From: an uncultured Dehalococcoidia bacterium
GTDB taxonomy: Bacteria; Chloroflexota; Dehalococcoidia; Lucifugimonadales; G958296245
DNA: 64,000 bases
Direction: 5' to 3'
Assembly: GCA_958296245.1 (NCBI GenBank)
Contig: OY282458.1
Coordinates: forward strand, 1,912,197-1,976,196
Under the pieces are notes generated by a model that was not told the DNA's origin, searched no databases, and saw only the letters and a list, made by a program, of their open reading frames with translations. The position numbers and the translations under genes are program-made. Within the stretch, counting starts at the first letter, position 1, and every line of letters begins with the position of its first letter. Shown here piece after piece: positions 10,101-17,349 of this stretch.

Positions 10101-10467
10101 TGAGCTGCCGTTCTCCTGGGATTGGGACGGCGTGCCCGTGCATGGAATGATAGACCTCGCCTACGAAAGCGGCGGAGCCTGGAGCGTCATCGACTTCAAG
10201 ACGGCCGAGATCCGCAAGGACGACTTGGCCGAAGCGGCCGCACCCTACCTTCCCCAACTCGCCCTCTACTCGTCGGCGCTGGAACGCGCGGTCGGACAGC
10301 GCCCACAGGCGAGCCTTCTGTTCCTAAGGAAGTGCCAACTCTACACACCGCCCCCCGCCGACCTGAACAAGGCCCTCGAAGAGACCCGCGCCCGGATAGA
10401 CCAAGGCCAACTCCTCCAAACGCCCGCCCTCCAAGAAGACGACCCGGCGAGCGCCGCCAACGCCTAA
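7114..10467 (+). CDS. addA: AddA-like UvrD-family helicase with C-terminal nuclease
   Basis: 1117 residues, close to the usual AddA length. Superfamily 1 helicase motifs occur in order: MAGAGSGKTRVLVERY (about 25-40), FTDAAAAEMRERV, MIDELQDTNPAQ (about 364), GDVKQAIYRFRG, HGAKGLEFPIVFVPE (about 739) and YVAATRAADALYV. The C-terminus holds the RecB-type nuclease: GMIDLAYE, VIDFKTAEI (about 1026) and YLPQLALYSSALE. It is the ATP-dependent motor and second nuclease of AddAB, which unwinds DNA from breaks and loads RecA at recombination hotspots. The ATG lies inside the end of addB. Nothing in the frame looks damaged. Confidence 0.95.
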   Translation: METLGLTSEQAGVVSARGRDVLVMAGAGSGKTRVLVERYVSLLGEYAIPQIAAVTFTDAAAAEMRERVRKEVLDQPALARHRAHLDEAVIGTIHSLCLRILREHPVEAAIDPSARVLSEDEAELETITACADAIEEAAAADDRRALVLREVGAYTLTNHLPYLVARRNEVESAYRALRGDAPAAWAKEIKPRLDADARAAVEQARPQLTEWAARLQDAHANAGEDVFSLMLGDFLEALGDPGQGDWRGLLERVVDAGRRINLKGGSAMNWGRGDLEAAKETLRAFRDAARQLESLPRWNEHDDVALDALASLRDLFDDACGRYAARKQELAALDYLDLELKTEALLKSHPGVAEAYRSRFRHLMIDELQDTNPAQVAILRLLSQGGDAASPRPHRFLVGDVKQAIYRFRGSDVRHFNRLQREMQAEGDTLSLSQSFRTHNPLVEILNVIFESVFGDSREEFDAPMQAMTGRGPSAPDAPHLVLLPVSNTTPRGDKTTDVERRRVESDAVAKEVASLLERGADVWDREKKLYRPSRPSDVAILLRRLTNVHLFEQALESKQVPYRTPAGGGFFTRQEVLDLTNLLGWLAEPDDAIALVGALRSPLFMIDDQTLLALRSGNRKPLDALHDPPESVSGESRSFCARAAAVLEELRRKVPFEAPDTLIETALSLTGFEAALAPLQGGDQALANMRKFVGLARTLASYSLDEFVTYLRRRRDELEAREGQAVLDASDAVRLLTVHGAKGLEFPIVFVPEAHVPSRVNYDPVRWRAEEGISLTLDKEIGADGPRPRPGFYSHLMERDKREEASEHKRLLYVAATRAADALYVSGNDSRSGDGWLSSILKPLETASLEGVEIRCPMPVDLDAIARRPAPSSVAAPSPDEEQDFIPPLVARPPVIPLRSSTPATALHTTQPLHTLSRHGDGLALVRGSLAHRAIELWFTTGARPALVELAPSLGPEHGERAIGQVAAQVDAMLDLLDANPLAKTLRDPSTRAYFELPFSWDWDGVPVHGMIDLAYESGGAWSVIDFKTAEIRKDDLAEAAAPYLPQLALYSSALERAVGQRPQASLLFLRKCQLYTPPPADLNKALEETRARIDQGQLLQTPALQEDDPASAANA

Positions 10468-10545
10468 GCGGCCAACCCAACCCTGAGATGACGCCACCCG
10501 CTCCGGCGGTCCACTCCTAAACGGCCCGGCGCGTGTGCAAGGACG

Positions 10546-11277
10546 TCAGCCTCGGCCCAAGTACGCCTGACCCACCGGCAGCACGATCGACTCCCAGACG
10601 TTCACGTGAGGCGGCATCGCTGCCATCGCCAGCACCGCCGCCGCCAGCTCGTCCGGCGTCATCATCGGCTCCTGGTTCATTGCGGTGCTGCTCGCCTCCC
10701 GCCACTCGACGCTTACGTTGCCCGGATGCAGGCAGCCGGCCGACACGCCGTACTCGCGGCCCTCCAACGCCGTGCTCTTGGTCAGCCCAACCAGCCCGAA
10801 CTTGGTCGCGGTGTAAGGCGCCGACCCCATACGCGGCATCTGTGCCGATATGCTGCCAATGTTGATGATCCGTCCGCCGCGTTGGCGCTTCATGACCTTC
10901 ATCGCCTCGCGGGAGCAGAGGAAGACAGCCGTCAAGTTGATGTCAACGACGTCCTGCCAATCTTCCAAGGCGATCTCATCTATGGGGCCTCCCTTGAAGG
11001 CCCCGGAGTTGTTGACGAGCAGGTCGAGACGGCCAAACCTGTCCATGGCCTGCCTGAACAGCTCCAAGACCTGAGCCTCATCGGTCAAGTCCGCCTGCAC
11101 CACGAGCACCTGCGACCCGAGGCCCCGGAACTCGGCAGCGGACCTCTCCAGATTGTCCCTGTTTCTCGACGCGATGGTCAGATCGGCGCCCTCACGGGCG
11201 AAAGTGCGAGCGATGCCCTTCCCTACCCCGGTACCGGCCCCTGTAACGATAGCGGTCTTCCCTTCAAGTTGTCCCAA
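10546..11277 (-). CDS. SDR-family NAD(P)-dependent oxidoreductase
   Basis: 243 residues, the classical SDR size. It starts with TTG at 11277, four bases after a strong AAGGAGGGG. The cofactor motif is TGAGTGVGKG near the N-terminus, followed by NNSGA, and the active site has Ser in INIGSISA and YTATK (about residue 154). This matches FabG-like short-chain dehydrogenases that interconvert alcohols and ketones, but the substrate cannot be read from the sequence. It converges on addA and is divergent from the HEPN-like gene. It is probably transcribed alone. Confidence 0.9.
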   Translation of the reverse strand: MGQLEGKTAIVTGAGTGVGKGIARTFAREGADLTIASRNRDNLERSAAEFRGLGSQVLVVQADLTDEAQVLELFRQAMDRFGRLDLLVNNSGAFKGGPIDEIALEDWQDVVDINLTAVFLCSREAMKVMKRQRGGRIINIGSISAQMPRMGSAPYTATKFGLVGLTKSTALEGREYGVSAGCLHPGNVSVEWREASSTAMNQEPMMTPDELAAAVLAMAAMPPHVNVWESIVLPVGQAYLGRG

Positions 11278-11439
11278 GTCCCCTCCTTAAAGCAGGGCGG
11301 CTGCCTGCCCGTATCCGCGACTCGCCGCAAGTAAACAGGCCGCAATTCCCAAAGTCAACCCTGGCGCGCGTCCAGTTACTCTCCCATGAGTCGAATCGAG
11401 AGAGCCTCCCAAATCCCCGCAGCGCCTGCCTGCCTTAAG

Positions 11440-11462
11440 GGGTGTCTCTCAGTTATAATCTA
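11440..11462. repeat. Family B repeat remnant
   Basis: GGGGTGTCTCTCAGTTATAA resembles the family B segment GGGGTGGCCCTCAGATATAA at 58770-58790. It sits about 50 bases upstream of the HEPN-like gene, so its TATAAT could double as a -10 element. No good -35 lies at the right distance. Confidence 0.4.
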
Positions 11463-11512
11463 TCCCCACTCCCTGGCTGAGGAAGGGAATCTGCAAGGAG
11501 GCCGAAAGCGCA

Positions 11513-12160
11513 TTGACCCACGAGGCCCTTCAGAATAGGCGTTGCCAGGTCTGGAGCAGCCTACCAGCCGACCTCCAGCTTCGAATGCGGCGCGCCCTGA
11601 GCTGGCTCGACCGCGCCGAGAAAGAAGACGCCGATGACGACGCCGCCTTCATCTTCTACTGGATAGCCTTCAACGCAGCCTATGGCAGCTTCAAGCCTGA
11701 CACGCTGGGATTCAGCGAGCGAGGCGTCTTCAGAGAATACTTCAGCAGAATCATCGACCTCGATACCGAGCACGTAATCTACGGCGCGATCTGGGAGCGA
11801 TTCTCCGACGCCATCCGGATATTCCTCGGCAACAAGTACGTCTTTCAACCCTTCTGGGACCACCATCACGGAGGGGCAAACGAGGACTGGGAGGATAAGT
11901 TCAAAGCAAGCAGCGCAAGGGTGAACAGAGCGCTCGGGAAGCGGGACACTGCGGCCATACTGAGCACGCTGTTCGACCGGCTCTACGTCCTACGCAACCA
12001 GTTGCTCCACGGGGGCGCGACCTGGGGAGGTTCGGTGAACCGCCCTCAGGTCCGCGACGGGGTGCGGATCATGGCCTTCTTGGTCCCGCTCTTCATCGGC
12101 CTGATGATGGACAACCCGCAGATCCCCTGGGGTCCCCCACGCTACCCCGTGGTGAACTGA
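11513..12160 (+). CDS. HEPN-like (Apea-type) protein, possible RNase
   Basis: 215 residues from a TTG with AAGGAGG eleven bases upstream; the next in-frame ATG (11585) would cut the conserved N-terminus. Helix-rich, with no signal or membrane segment. It contains FIFYWIAFNAAYGS and, near the C-terminus, LRNQLLHGG. The latter is the R-x4-H motif that forms the RNA-cleaving site of HEPN proteins, and the WIAFNAAY helix is typical of Apea/HEPN families. HEPN RNases are common in defence and stress systems, but no partner such as a nucleotidyltransferase is adjacent. Role unknown. It is followed by a double family A repeat. Confidence 0.65.
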   Translation: MTHEALQNRRCQVWSSLPADLQLRMRRALSWLDRAEKEDADDDAAFIFYWIAFNAAYGSFKPDTLGFSERGVFREYFSRIIDLDTEHVIYGAIWERFSDAIRIFLGNKYVFQPFWDHHHGGANEDWEDKFKASSARVNRALGKRDTAAILSTLFDRLYVLRNQLLHGGATWGGSVNRPQVRDGVRIMAFLVPLFIGLMMDNPQIPWGPPRYPVVN

Positions 12161-12240
12161 CAGATCCGGCGGCGTCCCGGAAACGCTCCTCGGAATCACC
12201 GACAAGAGAGAGCGGTTCCCTGCATCGCATCACCAAGGGG

Positions 12241-12509
12241 GAAGTCCAGAGGGGTTGATCCCCCTCTGGCAGAGGGGTCTGGGGGCTGTGCCCCCAGTTA
12301 CCAAAGGGCGGGCGGGTGGGAATCAAAAACGCCTGATTCATCGGGGCTGCGCCAGAAGGGGGAGTCCAGAGGGGATGCTCCCCTCTGGCAGAGGGGTCTG
12401 GGGGCTGTGCCCCCAGTTACCAAGGGGCGGGCGGGTGGGAATCAAGAACGCCTGATTCATCGGGGCTGCGCCAGTCGAAAAAGAACCTCACCCAAGTCTG
12501 AAGGGTTAG
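12241..12509. repeat. Family A dispersed repeat, duplicated core
   Basis: Two direct copies of about 113 bases in reverse orientation, each with the hairpins CCCCTCTGGCAGAGGGG and CTGGGGGCTGTGCCCCCAG followed by ATCGGGGCTGCGCCAG. The right-hand end decays to AAGTCTGAAGGGTTAG, a worn form of CTGAACAGTTAC. It fills most of the gap between the HEPN-like and ferredoxin genes. Short frames across it are not genes. Confidence 0.8.
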
Positions 12510-12617
12510 GTGCCATTGAAGGGCGTTGGCCCCGGAGATATAATAATCTGTGGGGGTTCGTAGCGTGCCGTTCGGACTGCCCATGATTAAGGTATACAAG
12601 CTGGAGGTTGGCAACAT

Positions 12618-12869
12618 ATGACCTATATAATCGCTGAGCCGTGCATCGACGTTAAGGACGCGGCCTGCGTGGACGTCTGCCCAGTCGACTGCATCTACAC
12701 GGAGGACGAAGACCCGATGTACTACATCAGCCCCGAAGAGTGCATCGACTGCGCTGCCTGCGAGCCGGTCTGCCCCGTGGTGGCCATCTTCGCCGAGGAG
12801 GACACACCCCCTGAGTGGGACTCCTACATCGACGTGAACTACGAGTACTTCGGAGAGTCCCGTTCCTGA
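12618..12869 (+). CDS. 7Fe ferredoxin (3Fe-4S/4Fe-4S)
   Basis: 83 residues. Cysteine spacing is C9-x7-C17-x3-C21 with C25-Pro-type context (ACVDVCPVDC) and C42-x2-C45-x2-C48-x3-C52-Pro (ECIDCAACEPVCP). This is the pattern of FdxA-type 7Fe ferredoxins, in which the first site holds a 3Fe-4S or 4Fe-4S cluster and the second a 4Fe-4S cluster. It is a soluble acidic electron carrier, with the usual C-terminal acidic tail. The reductase at 2025-3782 is a conceivable partner, but they are not linked in an operon. The start is set by GGAGG about nine bases before the ATG. Confidence 0.93.
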   Translation: MTYIIAEPCIDVKDAACVDVCPVDCIYTEDEDPMYYISPEECIDCAACEPVCPVVAIFAEEDTPPEWDSYIDVNYEYFGESRS

Positions 12870-13001
12870 GCTGCCGCCCCCAGCCCATACGGCCCCAGAA
12901 CCGACGCCCACACGGGGTGGCCGGGAGCCGAGCAAGACGACGCCTCGCCCTTACCCTCCCACCCTAGGGGGAAGTAGGGCTCTCGCGGGAGTACAGCACA
13001 T

Positions 13002-15284
13002 ATGCCTGTCATAGAATCCACACCCGAAATGGCCGCCGCCGTATACGCGGCCATGAGCCGCAATCTCGATACCGTCCGCCACAGGCTCGGCAAGCCCCTG
13101 TCGCTCGCGGACAAGCTGCTCCTGTCGCACCTCGAAGACCCCGACACCCAGGAAATGGAGCCTGGCCGGAGCCACCTGCTGCTCAAACCCGATAGGGTGG
13201 CTCTCCAAGACGTCTTGGGGCAAACGGTAATGCTCCAGTTCATGCAGACCCGGCGCTCGAGGACCGCAACGCCAACCACCGTACATTGCGACCACCTGAT
13301 TCAGGCCAGAACGGAGGGCGGACTCGACCTGCTCCAGTCAAAGGAAGAGAACAGAGAGGTCTACGACTTCCTGAGGACGGCGGCAGCCAAGTTCGGGGTC
13401 GGCTTCTGGGGTCCGGGCGCCGGGATCATCCACCAAGTCGTCCTCGAGCAGTACGCCTTCCCCGGGGCCATGATCATCGGGACCGACTCCCACACCCCCA
13501 ACGCCGGAGGCCTCGGCGCCTGCGCGGTGGGAGTGGGTGGAGCCGACGCGGTGGAAGTCATGGCCGGGCTGCCCTGGGAGTTGCTTTATCCCAGGCGGAT
13601 CGGCGTACGTCTGACCGGCAGGATGAGCGGCTGGACCGCCCCGAAGGACGTGATACTGCGCCTTGCCGCCGAACTTACCGTCTCCGGGGGCACCAACGCC
13701 ATCATCGAATACTTCGGGCCGGGCGCCGAGTCCATCAGCTGCACCGGCAAAGCGACCATAACGAACATGGGCGCCGAACTGGGCGCCACCACCTCCGTCT
13801 TTGCCTACGACGCCACCATGGACAGGTACCTCAGGGCGACGGAACGCTCCGCCTTGGCGGACGCCGCCAACCGTCACCGCGGCATGCTGGCTCCCGACGA
13901 GGAGGTTGCCGCCCAGCCCGATAGGTTCTTCGATCGGGTGGTCGAGATTGACCTGTCCAAGCTCGAGCCCTACGTTGCGGGCCCCCACTCCCCCGACAGG
14001 GCACGCCCTATATCCCAACTCGCCGCCGAGGTGCGAGACGCCGAAAACGGCTTCATCGACGAGATAGACACATCCTTGATCGGAAGCTGCACGAACTCGT
14101 CTTACGAGGACATGAGCCGCGCCGGGGACGTCGCCGGGCAGGCCAGGGCCCGCGGGCTGAAGGCCGCCTCTCCGCTGATGGTCACCCCCGGCTCGGAGCA
14201 GATACGCGCCACCATAGAGCGCGACGGCCAAATGTCATCCCTCAAGTCCATAGACGCCGTGGTGCTGGCTAACGCGTGCGGCCCCTGCATCGGCCAATGG
14301 AAACGGGAAAAGCTGCTGGACGGCGTCCCCAACACCATCGTCACGTCATACAACCGCAACTTCCCGAGGCGTAACGACGGACGCTCCGAGACCATGAACT
14401 TCATAGGCAGCCCGGAGATCGTCGTCGCCCTGGCCCTGGGCGGCAGGCTGTCATTCAACCCGCTCACCGATACGCTGACCGACCCCGAGGGCAACCCCTT
14501 CAGGCTCGCCCCTCCCGGACAAGCGCCGGAGACGCCCGCCGAAGGCTTTCAGCCGGGCGACTCCTCCTACGCCGCCCCGCCCGACGACGGAAGCGGCATC
14601 GAAATCGCCGTAGACCCCAACAGCGAACGGCTCCAGCTCCTGCAACCGTTCCAAGAGTGGGACGGCAACGACTATCTCGAAATCCCGGTGCTGATGAAGG
14701 TCAAAGGCAAGTGTACGACCGACCATATCTCACCGGCAGGCCCCTGGCTGCGCTACCGTGGTCACCTCGACAAGTTCAGCGACAATCTGCTGATGGGCGC
14801 GACCAACGCCTACACCGGCGAGGCCGGCAAGGGAAAGAACATCCTCACCGGCGAGACCGGCAAGGCCATATCCAAGACCGCCAGACACTACAAGGGCAAG
14901 GGCCTGCGGTGGGTCGTCATCGGAGATTCCAACTACGGCGAGGGGAGCAGCCGCGAGCACGCCGCCATGTCCCCCAGGCTCCTGGGAGGGGCAGCCGTGA
15001 TTGCCCGCAGCTTCGCGCGCATCCACGAATCCAATCTGAAGAAGCAAGGCCTTTTGCCCCTGACGTTCAGAGACCCAGCCGACTACGACCGCATCCACGA
15101 AGACGACCGGATCAGCCTGCTCGGCCTCGCCGACCTCGCCCCGGGAGAACCGGTCGCGTGTGTCATCCACCACCCCGACGGCGCCCCCCAAGAGATCCTG
15201 CTGGACCACTCCTTCGGCGCCAAGCAGATCGAATGGTTCAAGGCCGGATCCGCCCTGAACCTGTTCCATAAGACGACGGCATAA
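13002..15284 (+). CDS. Aconitate hydratase
   Basis: 760 residues, matching the mitochondrial-type aconitases. Cluster ligands are visible in IGSCTNSSYEDM (about residue 365) and NACGPCIGQW (about 425). The swivel domain near the C-terminus has GDSNYGEGSSREHAA. The enzyme isomerises citrate to isocitrate in the TCA cycle using a labile 4Fe-4S cluster. GGGAG lies before the ATG at 13002. The sialidase-like gene begins eight bases after its stop, so the two are probably co-transcribed. The length and both halves look intact. Confidence 0.95.
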   Translation: MPVIESTPEMAAAVYAAMSRNLDTVRHRLGKPLSLADKLLLSHLEDPDTQEMEPGRSHLLLKPDRVALQDVLGQTVMLQFMQTRRSRTATPTTVHCDHLIQARTEGGLDLLQSKEENREVYDFLRTAAAKFGVGFWGPGAGIIHQVVLEQYAFPGAMIIGTDSHTPNAGGLGACAVGVGGADAVEVMAGLPWELLYPRRIGVRLTGRMSGWTAPKDVILRLAAELTVSGGTNAIIEYFGPGAESISCTGKATITNMGAELGATTSVFAYDATMDRYLRATERSALADAANRHRGMLAPDEEVAAQPDRFFDRVVEIDLSKLEPYVAGPHSPDRARPISQLAAEVRDAENGFIDEIDTSLIGSCTNSSYEDMSRAGDVAGQARARGLKAASPLMVTPGSEQIRATIERDGQMSSLKSIDAVVLANACGPCIGQWKREKLLDGVPNTIVTSYNRNFPRRNDGRSETMNFIGSPEIVVALALGGRLSFNPLTDTLTDPEGNPFRLAPPGQAPETPAEGFQPGDSSYAAPPDDGSGIEIAVDPNSERLQLLQPFQEWDGNDYLEIPVLMKVKGKCTTDHISPAGPWLRYRGHLDKFSDNLLMGATNAYTGEAGKGKNILTGETGKAISKTARHYKGKGLRWVVIGDSNYGEGSSREHAAMSPRLLGGAAVIARSFARIHESNLKKQGLLPLTFRDPADYDRIHEDDRISLLGLADLAPGEPVACVIHHPDGAPQEILLDHSFGAKQIEWFKAGSALNLFHKTTA

Positions 15285-15292
15285 GACGCGCG

Positions 15293-16378
15293 TTGGCCGG
15301 ATCCGGGAACATCTACAAGACCGTCGTATGTCCGGCGTCGGAGCATTACCGGCGCTACAACAACGGCTCCATCGCGGCGCTCGACGGCCGGACTCTGCTG
15401 CTCGTGTACCAGTGCTGGTATACCACGGGACGCGCCGACGCCTCCCCCGGACGGGTGGAGGGCAAACTCTCCGAGGATGGCGGCCGGACCTGGGGAACCG
15501 AGTTCATCATCAAGGAGTCCTACGAGCCCGGCCTCTACCCAGGCGGCGGGCGGCGGATGGGCAGCCCCAGCCTACTGAAGCTGGGGCCGCGGCATCTCCT
15601 CCTTCTCCACGACGTCATGAACTCCCAGGACGACCACCGCAACTACGCGAGCCGGTCCTACGATGGCGGGCTTACCTGGAGCGAGAGCGTCCCCATAATT
15701 GGGAAGCTGGGCTACTACGTCATCAACAATGACCGGGCAATTCGGCTCTCGTCGGGGAGGATACTGGTCCCCGTGGCCGACCACCGACGGCCGTTCGACC
15801 GACGCGGCGTCTCCTTCGGCCTATTCTCCGACGACGACGGGCGCACCTGGACCAGAGGCTCCTCGAACGTGGTGGTCGACGGCGCCGCCGGGGCGCAGGA
15901 ACCCGGCGTGGTCGAGCTGCGGGATGGCCGCGTCATGATGAACGTCAGGACGTCCTTGGGGCAGCCGTACAAGTGCCACTCCGAGGACGGCGGCAATACC
16001 TGGTCGACGCCCGCGCCGATGGGCGTACAGTCTCCGGCGTCGCCCCAGACGATCCGGCGCATCCCCTCCACGGGCGACCTCCTAATGGTCTGGAACGACT
16101 CGCCCGGACCGGAGCGCTCCCCCCTCACCCTGGCGGTGTCTTCCGACGAAGGGGAGACCTGGGAGCGGCGTCAGGACGTCGAGGCCGAGGAAGGCCATAC
16201 CCACGCCTACCCCAGCATCCTATTCCAGAACGAAGAAGTGGTGCTCACCTACTACGACCACGACCCCGCGCCCCAGTTCGAGGACCCGGAATCGGACTCC
16301 CCTCAGACGGGTTCGTGGCGAGGACTCATCTCGCTGAAGCTGGCGATCATGCCCGTGCCCCAGATCTACGCCGGATAG
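15293..16378 (+). CDS. Sialidase-like (BNR/Asp-box) six-bladed propeller protein
   Basis: 361 residues from a TTG eight bases after the aconitase stop; no good ribosome site, so translational coupling is likely. Five Asp-box repeats appear in order: SEDGGRTWG, SYDGGLTWS, SDDDGRTWT, SEDGGNTWS, SSDEGETWE. This is the S/T-x-D-x-G-x-x-W/F pattern of sialidase propellers. No signal peptide is seen, so the protein is probably cytoplasmic. Family members include exo-sialidases and many enzymes or binding proteins of unknown substrate; true sialidase activity should not be assumed. Confidence 0.8.
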   Translation: MAGSGNIYKTVVCPASEHYRRYNNGSIAALDGRTLLLVYQCWYTTGRADASPGRVEGKLSEDGGRTWGTEFIIKESYEPGLYPGGGRRMGSPSLLKLGPRHLLLLHDVMNSQDDHRNYASRSYDGGLTWSESVPIIGKLGYYVINNDRAIRLSSGRILVPVADHRRPFDRRGVSFGLFSDDDGRTWTRGSSNVVVDGAAGAQEPGVVELRDGRVMMNVRTSLGQPYKCHSEDGGNTWSTPAPMGVQSPASPQTIRRIPSTGDLLMVWNDSPGPERSPLTLAVSSDEGETWERRQDVEAEEGHTHAYPSILFQNEEVVLTYYDHDPAPQFEDPESDSPQTGSWRGLISLKLAIMPVPQIYAG

Positions 16379-16417
16379 CCCACGGCCAACCCGCCGCGCG
16401 CCCTTCAGGAGCAGAGC

Positions 16418-16846
16418 TTAGTCGCCGCCTGTCCCCACCCAGCCCCCGACCGAGACGTCCAGCATGACGCCGTCGGGGCCGCTGTACTTGTACTCCACGT
16501 TCTTGCCGCCATGACCCTGCCCCATGCCGCCGTGGAGCGTCTTGTTCACGGCGTCGAGGCGGCTGGAGCCGGCCGACGTGAGCCTAGCGTCGGCGCTGGC
16601 GGCGTCATCCACCTGGAACCCGACGTGGTGGATGCCGCTGTACTCCATGCCCTGATCTCCGGCAACCACCTCGTTCTTGAACCGGAGAATGGCGAGGTTT
16701 ACCGTGCCGTCGCTGAGGTAGTATCCCTCGGCATTCTCCCCGTCCACCCTTCCGACCATCTCCAGATCGAAGACGTCCTTGTAGAAGTTGGCGGTCTTAT
16801 CCGGCTCCTGAGTGGCGATAGCGATATGCTTGATTTTGGCCATCAT
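16418..16846 (-). CDS. VOC-family (glyoxalase/bleomycin-resistance fold) protein
   Basis: 142 residues, one VOC module pair. It opens with KIKHIAIATQEPDKTANFYKD, where the first His is the typical metal ligand, and later shows GIHHVGFQVDD and GVMLDVS, giving the second His and the Glu/Asp-side strand. VOC proteins are metal-dependent lyases, epimerases, dioxygenases or binding proteins; the layout resembles methylmalonyl-CoA epimerase or glyoxalase I, without enough detail to choose. It faces the sialidase-like gene tail to tail. Ends at a clean stop. Confidence 0.85.
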   Translation of the reverse strand: MMAKIKHIAIATQEPDKTANFYKDVFDLEMVGRVDGENAEGYYLSDGTVNLAILRFKNEVVAGDQGMEYSGIHHVGFQVDDAASADARLTSAGSSRLDAVNKTLHGGMGQGHGGKNVEYKYSGPDGVMLDVSVGGWVGTGGD

Positions 16847-16943
16847 GTCCCCTCGTAACGTCTGGTGCTGACCCTACCGGCCCGGACCCTTCACCATGCA
16901 ATGCCAATATATGTAACCTTCACGCGAGGTGTCAAACGCATTC

Positions 16944-17135
16944 GTAACTGTTCAGACTTAGCGAGGTCCTCTTCGACTGGCGCAGTCCCGATAAGGCGGA
17001 CGTCTCTGACCCCCACCCGCCCGCCCCTTGGTAACTGGGGGCACAGCCCCAGACCCCCTGCCAGAGGGGAAGGGGAGCAGGCGAGACGCCTGCGCTCCAA
17101 ACCTCCTTCAGGTCTTCACAAAGTCTGAACGGCAG
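16944..17135. repeat. Family A dispersed repeat (about 190 bp)
   Basis: The left end GTAACTGTTCAGACTTAGCG is followed by CGACTGGCGCAGTCCCGATA, the core CTGGGGGCACAGCCCC and CCCCCTGCCAGAGGGG, and the right end AAAGTCTGAACGGCAG, a slightly decayed inverted copy of the left end. The rest of this 500-base gap (17136-17349) shows no convincing gene or signal. Confidence 0.8.
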
Positions 17136-17349
17136 ATGCATGGCAAAAGCGTCCCCTCCCGGAGTACCACGTCGCCAGCATCGGGACAGTACGTATACGC
17201 AGAGGAGAAGGGGTATAAGAACAATCTGGAGCGAGCAGTTCCAGATGAGCCGGTGAGGCGATGGCCTTCAGGGTGTACGTAGGGGCAAAGCCTTCATGCC
17301 GGGACTCTGAGGGCGTCTCCGGCCGCCCACCCCTCCCGAAAGCCCCGGT

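Noticed and set aside
13338-14231. 297-residue minus-strand open frame
   Set aside because: It is antisense to aconitase and has no domain signature.
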